NCBI RefSeq assembly: GCF_022761125.1
Contig: NZ_JAKWJR010000014.1
Location: 62,001-126,000, forward strand
DNA: 64,000 nt
Source of the DNA: Nocardioides sp. SR21
Lineage (GTDB): Bacteria; Actinomycetota; Actinomycetes; Propionibacteriales; Nocardioidaceae
Direction of reading: 5' to 3'
Within the stretch, counting starts at the first letter, position 1. Each line of letters begins with the position of its first letter. Positions 6,422-14,634 of this stretch are shown one piece after another. The notes below the pieces were generated by a model, which did no database searches, was not told the DNA's origin, and saw nothing but the letters and a program-made list of their open reading frames with translations. The translations under genes and the position numbers were made by a program.

Positions 6422-7894
6422 TTGTTCCTCCGTACCCCTCGAGCCCTCGGGCTCACCGCCGCGTTCGCGCTCGCGGTCTCAGCGCTGGCCGCGGTCCCGG
6501 TCGCCATCGCGGCGCCGGACGAGCCGCGGCAGAAGGCTGACGAGACCCCTGCCATCACGCTCTGGGCGCCGAAGCACGTCACGGCGTACGGCTTCCGCGA
6601 CCAGGCCTGGACCGACCTCGGGCTGCGCGTCGTCGCCGAGAACGGTCCGTTCGAGCTGTGGTCGGGCCGGCCGTCGTACGACCAGAAGATCGAGACCGTC
6701 TGGCGCGCGCCGGGCGGCGACGTGGCGCTGCCGGTCGGCTCGATGACCACGTTCTCCGGCCTCGACCGCTTCCTCACCCTCGAGGTCGACCCGGTCAAGA
6801 AGGGCAAGACCCGCACGCTCACCCGCAAGGCCTGCCTCAACGGCTACTCCGAGCGGGTCGAGCCGACGGCGCCGGCGCGCTCCCCCTACCCGACCGGCTG
6901 CTGGTACAACCCGTACAGCGTCGGCTCCGTGCAGGGAGTGCAGGAGGGCTGGGCGACCCCGATCCTCAACACCGACCGGCCGCTGCGCATCCCCTCGGGC
7001 AAGTACACCGTGACCGCGCGGATCGCGCCGGCGTACGCCGACCTGTTCGGTCTCTCTGAGGAGCAGGCGACGCGCACGTTCGGGCTGACGGTGACCGACG
7101 AGGGCGACGGCGACGTCGGCCCCGAGCCGCCGCACGAGCACCGCAGCCCGGCGTACCGCCCCGCGGCGCAGGCGCCGACCGGACCCCAGGGCCTGCGGGC
7201 CGACGGCCCGATGCCGGACCTGCAGTCGCTGCCGGCGTGGGGCATCAACGTCTCCGAGAACGGCAACTTCCTGCGCTTCTCCGCAACGGTGTGGAACGCC
7301 GGCAACAGCCCGGTGGTCGTCGACGGCTTCCGGACCGCCGACGAGGAGATGACGGCGTACCAGTACTTCTTCGACGCCGAGGGCAACCAGACCGGCTACG
7401 AGGAGGTCGGCTCGATGGAGTGGGACGCGAAGCCGTCGCACTCGCACTGGCACTTCGAGGACTTCGCCCGCTACTCGCTGCTCGACGCCGACATGGCCGA
7501 GGCGGTGCGGTCGCGCAAGGAGGCGTTCTGCCTCGCGAACACCGACTCGGTCGACCTCACGGTCGAGGACGCCGAGTGGAAGCCGGAGAACACCGACCTC
7601 TCGACGTCGTGCGGTGACTACTCGTCCCTCTCGATCCGCGAGGTGCTCGCGGCCGGGTGGGGCGACACCTACACGCAGTACCGCGCCGGCCAGTCGTTCG
7701 ACCTGCGCGGGCTGCCGAACGGCACCTACTACATCGCGGTCCTCGCGAACCCGGAGAACCGTCTCGTCGAGTCCGACAAGACCAACAACCTCGAGCTCCG
7801 CGAGATCCGCCTGAAGGGCAAGGAGGGCGCCCGGAAGGTGGTCGTGCCCCAGGTCGGCATCATCCAGGAAGAGGTGTACGGCGGGACCGGCTGA
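6422..7894 (+). CDS. secreted lysyl-oxidase-like copper protein
   Basis: A 490-residue exported protein starting with TTG 6422 behind a GGGGAAGGA ribosome site. The signal peptide has the core LGLTAAFALAVSALAAVPVA and probable cleavage after AIAA. The C-terminal half matches the lysyl oxidase fold: the copper-binding cluster H340, H342 and H344 in SHSHWHFEDF, then CLANTDSVDL, a Cys-containing block and GLPNGTYYIAVLANPENRLV. In the family this site oxidises lysine side-chain amines. The N-terminal 200 residues, with the CWYNPY segment, look like a separate beta domain. Substrate and activity in bacteria are largely unknown. It is convergent with the ClC gene, 3 bases apart. Confidence 0.85.
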   Translation: MFLRTPRALGLTAAFALAVSALAAVPVAIAAPDEPRQKADETPAITLWAPKHVTAYGFRDQAWTDLGLRVVAENGPFELWSGRPSYDQKIETVWRAPGGDVALPVGSMTTFSGLDRFLTLEVDPVKKGKTRTLTRKACLNGYSERVEPTAPARSPYPTGCWYNPYSVGSVQGVQEGWATPILNTDRPLRIPSGKYTVTARIAPAYADLFGLSEEQATRTFGLTVTDEGDGDVGPEPPHEHRSPAYRPAAQAPTGPQGLRADGPMPDLQSLPAWGINVSENGNFLRFSATVWNAGNSPVVVDGFRTADEEMTAYQYFFDAEGNQTGYEEVGSMEWDAKPSHSHWHFEDFARYSLLDADMAEAVRSRKEAFCLANTDSVDLTVEDAEWKPENTDLSTSCGDYSSLSIREVLAAGWGDTYTQYRAGQSFDLRGLPNGTYYIAVLANPENRLVESDKTNNLELREIRLKGKEGARKVVVPQVGIIQEEVYGGTG

Positions 7895-7897
7895 GCC

Positions 7898-9145
7898 TCA
7901 GGGCGCCGCGAGCTGGTGCGGCTCCGGCGCCCGGTCGCCCAGCAGCGACACCGCGAGCGCGCCGACCCCGGCGCCGACGGCGAGCGGGATCAGCGCGCCG
8001 AGCGGGAAGAACAGCAGCAGGATCAGCACGGTCGCCAGCGGGCGGCGCAGCACGGCACTCGCCGCTGCGGCGCCGCCCGCTGCGACCGCGGCACCCACCG
8101 GGACGGCCGACCAGACCTCGGCCAGCGCGAGCGCGGCGGCCATGCCCATGAACACCGACGGGAAGATCTGACCGCCGAACCACCCGGTGCTCAGGCAGGC
8201 CAGGGTGGCCACGAGCTTGAGCAGCACCAGGACCAGCAGGGCCGAGGCCGCGGTGTCGCTGGCCGAGTCGATGAGGTCCTGGCCCTGGTGCTCGCCTGAG
8301 AACAGGGTCAGCCCGTCGATCGCCCCGCAGACCCCGAGCACCAGCCCGCCGACGACGGCGCGCGGCACGGTCGCCGGCGCGAGCCTCGTCGCCCAGCGCT
8401 GGGCCGGCTCCGTCGACATCAGCAGCAGGAGGCCGGCGATCGCGGCGGGTACGGCGGCCAGCGCCGACCACCCGACGGCCTCGAGCAGCTCGCGCGCCGT
8501 ACCGGTCTCGATCGGCGGCAGCTCGTAGTGGGTGCCGGACTCCGGCAGCACCAGCAGCATCGTGATCAGGCCGGCGACGCCCGCGACGAACGACGCCCCG
8601 ATCATCCGGACCTTCTTGTCGCTGTCGCGGCCGCGCTCCAGCGGGAGGGCGATCGCGGCGAGCGGCCCGCCGAACAGCCCCGACAGCGCACCGGACGCGG
8701 AGATCAGGGCAGCCTCGCTGCGGCTGGTGCGCAGGATCCGCGCGACCCGGTCGCCCAGGCCGGCGGCCAGCACGATCAGCGGCGCCTCCGGCCCGAGCGA
8801 CGCCCCGAACGCCAGCGACACCACGCCCAGCAGCACCGCCCGCGTCAGGTAGCTCACCTTCACCGGCGGCTTGCGATCCTCGTCGACCACGTCGTCGAGC
8901 TCGGCGAGCGCGTCCTCGAGGTCGTGCGGCGTGTCCCGGTCGTGCCGGATCCGCAGCGCCCCGACCGCGAGCCCACCCACCCCGCAGAGGGCGATCACCT
9001 GCCACCAGCTGTCCCCCGGCAGCACCCACGGATCGGTGCCCTCCCACAGCAGCTCCTGGGCCAGGCGGACGACCTCCAGGTACAGCCCGGCCACCACGCC
9101 CACGGCGCCGCCGAGCACCAGCGCCAGCCACAGGGTTCTCGCCAC
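7898..9145 (-). CDS. ClC-family chloride channel / H+-Cl- antiporter
   Basis: A polytopic inner-membrane protein of about 415 residues with the ClC fold. The selectivity sequences are visible: GASLGPEAPL (GxEGP-type loop) and GWFGGQIFPSVFMG (GxFxP). No CBS domain is present. The position of the proton glutamate in the first motif differs from E. coli ClcA (GREGP), so channel versus exchanger is open. GTG 9151 is a possible start, but GTG 9145 is preferred: the TAGCCT -10 element lies directly before 9151 and 6 bases before 9145, fitting a leaderless message. Confidence 0.9.
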   Translation of the reverse strand: MARTLWLALVLGGAVGVVAGLYLEVVRLAQELLWEGTDPWVLPGDSWWQVIALCGVGGLAVGALRIRHDRDTPHDLEDALAELDDVVDEDRKPPVKVSYLTRAVLLGVVSLAFGASLGPEAPLIVLAAGLGDRVARILRTSRSEAALISASGALSGLFGGPLAAIALPLERGRDSDKKVRMIGASFVAGVAGLITMLLVLPESGTHYELPPIETGTARELLEAVGWSALAAVPAAIAGLLLLMSTEPAQRWATRLAPATVPRAVVGGLVLGVCGAIDGLTLFSGEHQGQDLIDSASDTAASALLVLVLLKLVATLACLSTGWFGGQIFPSVFMGMAAALALAEVWSAVPVGAAVAAGGAAAASAVLRRPLATVLILLLFFPLGALIPLAVGAGVGALAVSLLGDRAPEPHQLAAP

Positions 9146-9168
9146 GCGCACAGGCTAGAGGTCAGCGA

Positions 9169-9975
9169 CTAGGTCGCGTGCCAGTCCTGCGCGGCGACGA
9201 TCGCGTCGACGCGGGTCGCGGCGCGGTCGGCGACCGGGTTGTCCCCCGCTCGCGACGCCAGCTCGGTCAGCGCGTACAGGTCGGCGGCGCGGGCGAGGTC
9301 GAGGGAGCGCTCGGGCGAGGTGCCGCGCAGCGCGCAGTACGCCGACAGGACGCCCTCGACGTACGCCGGCTCGCGGTCGAAGCGGAGCAGGTTGCCGAGG
9401 TCGGTGAAGGGGTGTCCGGCGTGGGCGAACTCCCAGTCGAGCACGCCCGTCACCGCGAGCGTGTCCGGGTCGACCAGCAGGTTCTTCGGGTTGAGGTCGC
9501 TGTGCACCAGGGAGGTACGCCGCTCCTGGTCGAGCAGCGTGTCCGCGCGCGCGGCGAGCTCGCCGAGCGAGTCGGGCAGCTCGAGGTCGTACCGCTCGAT
9601 GCGCAGCTCGCCGTCGGCGAAGACACCGCGGGCCAGCAGCGGCATGCCCGCGAGGGTGCCGGCGACCCGGCCGAACGACTCCCCCACCCGACGCAGCCCC
9701 TCGTCGTCGAGGGTCGGCAGCAGCAGGTCCGCGCGCACTCCGGGGAGGAACGTGGTCACCAGCAGCTCGGGGCGCACCTCGAGCACGTCGGGCACCGGCA
9801 GCAGGCCGCGGACCAGGCGCAGCAGCGCCGCCTGGATCTCGGCGGCGTGCGGGGAATGGCGAAGGCCGGCGAAGATCCGCACCACGGTGCGGTCTCCGCC
9901 GGCCTCTGCGACGAACGTCTCCCCGGACCAGCCACCCTCGAGCGGCTGAAGCGACGCGAAGTCTCCGAGGTCCAG
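9169..9975 (-). CDS. aminoglycoside phosphotransferase (APH)-family kinase
   Basis: A small-molecule kinase with the protein-kinase-like fold. The catalytic loop is VHSDLNPKNLLVD and the metal-binding segment is GVLDWEFAHAGHP, both canonical for APH/choline kinase relatives. A GTG start at 9885 would remove the glycine-rich nucleotide loop. The frame stays open upstream and encodes FASLQPLEGGWSGETFVAEA, the expected N-terminus, back to CTG 9975. AAGGG, overlapping the etfA stop, is 6 bases before that CTG, so a CTG start is likely. It directly follows etfA and may be its last operon partner. The substrate is unknown; resistance is only one possibility. Confidence 0.82.
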   Translation of the reverse strand: MDLGDFASLQPLEGGWSGETFVAEAGGDRTVVRIFAGLRHSPHAAEIQAALLRLVRGLLPVPDVLEVRPELLVTTFLPGVRADLLLPTLDDEGLRRVGESFGRVAGTLAGMPLLARGVFADGELRIERYDLELPDSLGELAARADTLLDQERRTSLVHSDLNPKNLLVDPDTLAVTGVLDWEFAHAGHPFTDLGNLLRFDREPAYVEGVLSAYCALRGTSPERSLDLARAADLYALTELASRAGDNPVADRAATRVDAIVAAQDWHAT

Positions 9976-9977
9976 GG

Positions 9978-10931
9978 TCAGCCCTTGCGCTTGTTGATCT
10001 CGTCGGCGGCGGCCGGGAGAACGGCGTTCAGGTCGCCGACCACACCGAAGTCGACCAGCTCGAAGATCGGGGCTTCCTCGTCCTTGTTGACGGCCACGAT
10101 GGTCTTCGAGGTCTGCATGCCGGCGCGGTGCTGGATCGCACCGGAGATACCGGCGGCGACGTACAGCTGCGGCGACACGGTCTTGCCGGTCTGGCCGATC
10201 TGGAAGGTGTGCGGGATCCAGCCGGAGTCGACGGCGGCACGCGAGGCACCCACCGCGGCGCCGAGCGCGTCGGCGAGACCCTCGATCGGCTCGAAGTTGC
10301 CGGCGGTGCCACGACCACCGGCGACCACAGACGCGGCCTCGGTGAGCTCGGGACGACCGGTCGCCTTGCGCGGCTGCGAGGCCACGATCTGGGCGCCCTT
10401 CGCGGCGTCGGAGATGGTCGCCGAGAACTCCTCGACGGCACCGGCACCGGCCGACTCCTCCGGAGCGGCGGAGTTCGGCTTCACCGTGATGATCGGCGTG
10501 CCCTTGGTGACCTTCGCCTGGACGGTGTAGTTGCCGGCGAACACGCTCTGCGTGGTCACCCCACCCTCCTGGACGTCGACGGCGTCGGTGATGAGACCCG
10601 AGCCGATCTTGATCGCCAGGCGACCGGCGACCTCCTTGCCCTCCGAGGTGGAGGGGATCAGGATCGCGGCCGGCGAGGTCTTCTCGGCCAGCTGCTGCAG
10701 CGCCTCGGCCTTCGGAGCCACCAGGTAGCCCTTGATCTGCGCGTCGTCGACGACGTAGACCTTCTCCGCGCCGTACGCCTTGACCTTCTCGGCCACCTCG
10801 GCGCCCTGGGCGCCGCTGCCGATGAAGACCGCGGACGGCTCGCCGAGCCGCTTGGCGATGGTCAGGAGCTCGTAGGTCGGCTTGCGCACGGCGCCGTCGA
10901 CGTGATCGATGAGAACGAGAACTTCAGACAT
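9978..10931 (-). CDS. etfA: electron transfer flavoprotein subunit alpha
   Basis: FAD-carrying subunit of the cytosolic electron transfer flavoprotein that accepts electrons from acyl-CoA dehydrogenases and passes them to ETF-quinone oxidoreductase. The 317-residue protein starts with the Rossmann-like domain (VLVLIDHVDGAVRKPTYELL). It ends with the FAD-binding domain: VVAGGRGT, SGWIPHTFQIGQTGKTVSPQ, LYVAAGISGAIQHRAGM and NKDEEAPIFELVDFGVVGDL. It lies 21 bases downstream of etfB with a GGAG ribosome site, in the order conserved across actinobacteria. It supports fatty and branched acyl-CoA oxidation together with the acyl-CoA genes elsewhere in the window. Confidence 0.97.
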   Translation of the reverse strand: MSEVLVLIDHVDGAVRKPTYELLTIAKRLGEPSAVFIGSGAQGAEVAEKVKAYGAEKVYVVDDAQIKGYLVAPKAEALQQLAEKTSPAAILIPSTSEGKEVAGRLAIKIGSGLITDAVDVQEGGVTTQSVFAGNYTVQAKVTKGTPIITVKPNSAAPEESAGAGAVEEFSATISDAAKGAQIVASQPRKATGRPELTEAASVVAGGRGTAGNFEPIEGLADALGAAVGASRAAVDSGWIPHTFQIGQTGKTVSPQLYVAAGISGAIQHRAGMQTSKTIVAVNKDEEAPIFELVDFGVVGDLNAVLPAAADEINKRKG

Positions 10932-10952
10932 CAGCTAATACTCTCCAGGTCC

Positions 10953-11741
10953 TCAGATGAACTTCTTCGAGGCGAGGAACTCGGTCAGCGCAGTGGCGCC
11001 CGAGCCGTCCTCGTCCTTGACGATCTCGCCGGCGGTGCGCGGCGGACGGGGCGTGGTGTCCTCGACCTCGGTCCACGCGACCGACAGGCCGACGTCGCCG
11101 GCGTCGACACCGATGTCGCTCAGCGACCAGGTCTCGAGCGGCTTCTTCTTGGCGGCCATGATGCCCTTGAACGACGGGTAGCGAGCCTCGCCGGACTGGT
11201 CGGTGACCGACAGCACCAGCGGCATCGTCGCGCCGATGACCTCGGTCGCGGTGTCACCGTCGCGCTTGACGCGGACCTGGTCGCCCTGGGTCTCGACGAC
11301 CGAGGCGAGCGTGACCTGCGGCAGGCTGAGCCGCTCGGCGAGCATCGCCGGGACGACGCTCATGACGGCGTCGGTCGAGGCCATGCCGCAGACGATCAGG
11401 TCGGCGGGGCCGGCCTTCTCGACGGCCTTGGCGAGGACGAGCGAGGTGGCGACGGCGTCGGAGCCGGCGATCGCGTCGTCGACGACGTGGATGCCCTTGT
11501 CGGCACCCATCTGGAGCGCCTTGCGCACCGCGTCGACGGCCTTCTCGGGGCCGATGCAGACCGCGGTGACCTCGGTGTCGTCGCCGGCCTTCTCCTTGAT
11601 CTGGAGGGCCTGCTCGACGGCGTACTCGTCGAGCTCGGACAGGAGCCCGTCGACGCCGACGCGGTCCACGGTGTTGTCCGACTCGAACTGCCGGTCGGCA
11701 GTGGCGTCGGGAACGTACTTCACACAGACGACAATGTTCAT
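10953..11741 (-). CDS. etfB: electron transfer flavoprotein subunit beta
   Basis: AMP-binding, docking subunit of the electron transfer flavoprotein, 262 residues, normal length. It begins MNIVVCVKYVPDATADR and carries the conserved blocks VDGLLSELDEYAVEQAL, VTAVCIGPEKAVDAVRKALQ, ILAKA-like LVLAKAVEKAG and the recognition-loop region SLPQVTLASVVE. First gene of etfBA. The upstream 124 bases hold an inverted repeat at 11796-11818 and probably the promoter. No strong ribosome site is seen close to the ATG. Confidence 0.97.
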   Translation of the reverse strand: MNIVVCVKYVPDATADRQFESDNTVDRVGVDGLLSELDEYAVEQALQIKEKAGDDTEVTAVCIGPEKAVDAVRKALQMGADKGIHVVDDAIAGSDAVATSLVLAKAVEKAGPADLIVCGMASTDAVMSVVPAMLAERLSLPQVTLASVVETQGDQVRVKRDGDTATEVIGATMPLVLSVTDQSGEARYPSFKGIMAAKKKPLETWSLSDIGVDAGDVGLSVAWTEVEDTTPRPPRTAGEIVKDEDGSGATALTEFLASKKFI

Positions 11742-11795
11742 AGTGGTGTGTGGCCGGAGCGGCCCCTCCTGTGCACTAGGTGTGTGGCTGTGAGG

Positions 11796-11818
11796 CTACC
11801 GTCGCGTACCCACGGTAG
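11796..11818. promoter_or_regulatory. inverted repeat upstream of etfBA
   Basis: CTACCGT and ACGGTAG form perfect 7-bp arms with a 9-base spacer, 55-77 bases upstream of the etfB ATG. Spacing and position fit an operator for a dimeric regulator, but no factor can be named. Confidence 0.4.
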
Positions 11819-11865
11819 AAACTCGCTGGAGCGTCGGGTTTGTCACAGCGACGCTGTCAGGGTCG

Positions 11866-12192
11866 TCAAGGCCGGATGATCCGCTCGAGGATCCGACCCA
11901 CGACGAGGTACCCGACCGCGGCGAGGCCCCAGTTGGTCAGCGCGTTCTTGGTCGCGGCGTCTTCGCCGGTGAAGTGGAAGACCCCGTTGCCACGGGAGAA
12001 CACGTCGAGGTCGACGACGTCGGCGACGTCGAGGACGAAGGCCACGAGGGCGTTGTCGCGGTTCGCGTCGAGCGCGATCAACAGCGCCCCGACGGCCAGG
12101 AACAGGGCGCACACGACCGCCGCCACCCATACGACCTGGCTCAGCCGGAGCCGGATCGCGCTGCCTGACCTCGTCGACTTCCGCTCTGCCAC
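11866..12192 (-). CDS. small membrane protein of unknown function
   Basis: About 108 residues from GTG 12192 (start VAERKSTRSG). One long hydrophobic stretch (SQVVWVAAVVCALFLAVGAL) and a weaker C-terminal one (GLAAVGYLVVGRILERII) flank an acidic middle (LDVADVVDLDVFSRGNG). Two transmembrane helices with an extracytoplasmic loop are likely. CATCCT lies 6 bases before the GTG and is a weak -10, which is the reason for this start. I do not recognise the family. The gene precedes etfBA on the same strand, 124 bases away. Confidence 0.65.
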   Translation of the reverse strand: MAERKSTRSGSAIRLRLSQVVWVAAVVCALFLAVGALLIALDANRDNALVAFVLDVADVVDLDVFSRGNGVFHFTGEDAATKNALTNWGLAAVGYLVVGRILERIIRP

Positions 12193-12240
12193 GGACGAAG
12201 GATGGCACAGCGACCGAGGTTCCAAACCTGGCCCGGAACG

Positions 12241-12278
12241 CAGATCGGCCCCGACGGGAAGGCGTCGGGGCCGATCTG
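12241..12278 (-). terminator. strong hairpin terminator after the DUF6801-like secreted protein gene
   Basis: A perfect 16-bp inverted repeat (12241-12256 and 12263-12278) with a 6-base loop starts 16 bases past the stop codon of the upstream minus-strand gene. Confidence 0.8.
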
Positions 12279-12293
12279 TGGATCCAGGTGCTG

Positions 12294-13646
12294 CTACTTC
12301 TTGACGGTCACTGCCTTCGAGGTCTGCGTGACCGGCAGGAAGCCGTCCTTGCTGTAGGTCGCCTTGACGGAGACCTTCTTGCCCTTGAGGGCCTTGGTCA
12401 GCTTCAGCGAGGGCTTGGTCGCGCCCTTGATCGCCTTGCCGCCCGAGAGCCACTGGTACTTGACGGTCGCGCCATCGGTCTTGCCGGCGACGGCCTTCAC
12501 GGTCTTGCCGACCTTGGCGGTGCCGGTGATCTTGACCGCGCCGTCGACGGGAACCGCGACCGGCTCGGCCTGCTCGACGTCGATCGAGCCGACCGTCAGG
12601 TCCTGGCCGGCGTCCGGGGTGCAGTCGCCGGTGTTCGGAATGTTGGAGCCGTAGACGTTCGCCTGCAGGTTCCGAACGATGTCAGCGATGTCGATGTCTG
12701 CGGGACCAGCCGTGGCCGGGGCGAGCAGCTGGACCGGACCGGCAGCGTGCAGGACGACGTCGTTCTTCTCGTTCGGGACGAGCGTGACCGGGTCGATCGG
12801 GAGCGTGCCGACCGAGGCCTGGTCGCCGACGAGGAAGTCGAGGTCGAGCTCACCGGTGAAGCCGCCAACCGGACCGAGGGCCAGGTTGCCCATGTCGATG
12901 GTGACGTCGACGTCGGCCTCGAACGGCTGACCGGCGGTCGCGCTGGCCGGCGGGGTGACCTCGAGGTTCACCGTCGACGGGAGATCCACCGGGGCCGGGC
13001 CACCGGTCAGGACGCAGGTGTACGAGAGACCCTCGGGCTCGGGGTCGACGCCACCGTCGGTGACGTTGAACTCACCGAGCTTGGTGGTGGCCGCGGTGCA
13101 CGGGATGCTGATGTCGACCGGGTTGGGCCCGGAGAAGCTCGTGGTGGCCTTGCCCGCCAGCGTGGCGTTGCCGATCGACAGCGCGACGGCGCCCGGGGTG
13201 CTGGTGTCGATGGCGCCCCACGAGCCGTTGCCGTCCCAGGCGACCGGGCCGGAGGCCGGCAGCGGCGCGGACGGGATGTTGAGGACGGCGGTGCCCGCCG
13301 CGGCGCCCGTCGTGGTGTCCATCGTGAACTTCAGGGTGTCCGGCACGGCCTGGAGGTTGGCGATCCGGAGCATCGACAAGGCGGCGTCGTCCCAGGCGAA
13401 GGTACCGGTCATGGCCGGGTTCACGGCGTCACCGACAGCGGCGCTGTCGGGAGTCGCGACCGAGAGCGTGAGCTTGCCCGGGAGCTGGAAGCCCGAGTAC
13501 ACGCAGGCGTAGGGGATGCTCGTCGCACTGACCGTCGCCGAGGCGGTGCTCAGGCCGGCGACGGCGGGCACGACCACGAGGCCCAGGGCCGCCACGGCAC
13601 CCGACGTCAGCGCAGCCACCCGGCGGCGCGTCGTCTTGTGAATCAT
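12294..13646 (-). CDS. secreted two-domain protein, DUF6801-like, with C-terminal Ig-like domain
   Basis: A 450-residue exported protein; ATG 13646 follows a clear GGGAGGAGA ribosome site. The signal peptide is MIHKTTRRR plus a hydrophobic core and ends near STASA. Two related Cys-containing beta domains follow, starting at IPYACVYSGFQLPGKL and LSYTCVLTGGPAPVDLP; both continue with a strand-rich 'VAxPxSAxxGxxxxxxx' pattern. The last 80 residues (ITGTAKVGKTVKAVAGK to the end) form an Ig-like domain rich in lysine, often seen in cell-wall-bound actinobacterial proteins. Function is unknown; a surface or matrix role is an inference. It has its own terminator and an upstream AT-rich dyad region. 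Confidence 0.8.
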   Translation of the reverse strand: MIHKTTRRRVAALTSGAVAALGLVVVPAVAGLSTASATVSATSIPYACVYSGFQLPGKLTLSVATPDSAAVGDAVNPAMTGTFAWDDAALSMLRIANLQAVPDTLKFTMDTTTGAAAGTAVLNIPSAPLPASGPVAWDGNGSWGAIDTSTPGAVALSIGNATLAGKATTSFSGPNPVDISIPCTAATTKLGEFNVTDGGVDPEPEGLSYTCVLTGGPAPVDLPSTVNLEVTPPASATAGQPFEADVDVTIDMGNLALGPVGGFTGELDLDFLVGDQASVGTLPIDPVTLVPNEKNDVVLHAAGPVQLLAPATAGPADIDIADIVRNLQANVYGSNIPNTGDCTPDAGQDLTVGSIDVEQAEPVAVPVDGAVKITGTAKVGKTVKAVAGKTDGATVKYQWLSGGKAIKGATKPSLKLTKALKGKKVSVKATYSKDGFLPVTQTSKAVTVKK

Positions 13647-13748
13647 CTGTCTCCTCCCGGGCCGCCACGGCGGCCACTGACTCCCCCGCCGCCGAACGGC
13701 CGGGGACAGCCCACCCACCGGGCTGTGAACAGCACCTTAAGCGGAAGT

Positions 13749-13780
13749 TGTGCGAAATATATGATTTCTCACACAGAAAT
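13749..13780. promoter_or_regulatory. AT-rich overlapping dyads upstream of the secreted protein
   Basis: TGTGCGAAAT and ATTTCTCACA (13749-13773) form 10-bp arms with one mismatch and a 5-base spacer. A second dyad, ATTTCT and AGAAAT (13764-13780), is perfect and shares an arm with the first. This is a conspicuous low-GC island about 100 bases before the start of the secreted protein gene and fits tandem operator sites. It also lies 11 bases from the end of the enoyl-CoA hydratase gene. Confidence 0.55.
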
Positions 13781-13790
13781 CAGAAAAGTC

Positions 13791-14570
13791 TCAACGCCCG
13801 ACGAACTCGGCCTTGCCGGGCCCGTTCTCGACGAACGACTGCATGCCGATCGTCCGGTCCTCGGTCGCGAACAGCGCCGCGAACTGCTGCCGCTCGATCT
13901 CCAGGCCGGTCTCCAGGTCGACCTCGATGCCGCGGTCGATGCTCTCCTTGGCCGCGCGGATCGCGTACGACGCCGCCTTCGTGAACTGACCGGCCCAGGC
14001 GAGCGCCTCGTCGTACACCGAGGCGGCCGGGACGACCTTGTCGACCAGGCCGATGGCGAGAGCCTCGTCGGCCTTCACGAACCGGCCGGTGAAGATCAGG
14101 TCCTTGGCCTTGCTCGGCCCGACCAGGCGCGTGAGCCGCTGCGTGCCGCCGGCGCCCGGGATGATGCCGAGCAGGATCTCGGGCTGCCCGAGCACGGCGT
14201 CCTCGGCCGCGATCCGGATGTCGGCGCAGAGCGCCAGCTCGCAGCCGCCGCCCAGGGCATAGCCGGTGACCGCGGCGACGACCGGCTTGGGGATCCGGGC
14301 CACGGCGCCGAACGACGACTGCAGCGCGCCGGAGCGCTTGACCATGTCGGTGTACGACATGTCGGCCATCTCCTTGATGTCCGCTCCCGCGGCGAAGACC
14401 CGCTCGCCGCCGTACACGACCACGGCCCGCACGTCGTCGCGCTCGGTGGCCTCGATGGCGGCCGCGCGGATCTCCTCCTGGACCTGGACGTTGAGCGCGT
14501 TCATCTTCGGCCGGTCGAGCCGGATCGTGCCGATCCCGTCAGCAACCTCCAGTCGTACGAACTCGCCCAT
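13791..14570 (-). CDS. enoyl-CoA hydratase / isomerase family protein
   Basis: A 259-residue crotonase-fold enzyme that hydrates trans-2-enoyl-CoA in beta-oxidation. The oxyanion-hole segments AAGADIKEMADM and GYALGGGCELALCADIRIA are intact. The two catalytic glutamates are present, one in the CELALCAD region and one in LGQPEILLGIIPGAGGTQRL. Homology begins at ATG 14570, and the longer open frame upstream is rejected. It is divergent from glgX with a 64-base gap. It probably works with the etf and thiolase genes, though these are not in one operon. Confidence 0.93.
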   Translation of the reverse strand: MGEFVRLEVADGIGTIRLDRPKMNALNVQVQEEIRAAAIEATERDDVRAVVVYGGERVFAAGADIKEMADMSYTDMVKRSGALQSSFGAVARIPKPVVAAVTGYALGGGCELALCADIRIAAEDAVLGQPEILLGIIPGAGGTQRLTRLVGPSKAKDLIFTGRFVKADEALAIGLVDKVVPAASVYDEALAWAGQFTKAASYAIRAAKESIDRGIEVDLETGLEIERQQFAALFATEDRTIGMQSFVENGPGKAEFVGR

Positions 14571-14634
14571 GTCACGCCCTGCCTCTCGTCTGTCTCCGAA
14601 CTCGGTCACCGGCATTGTGTCGTGATCGTGAACA

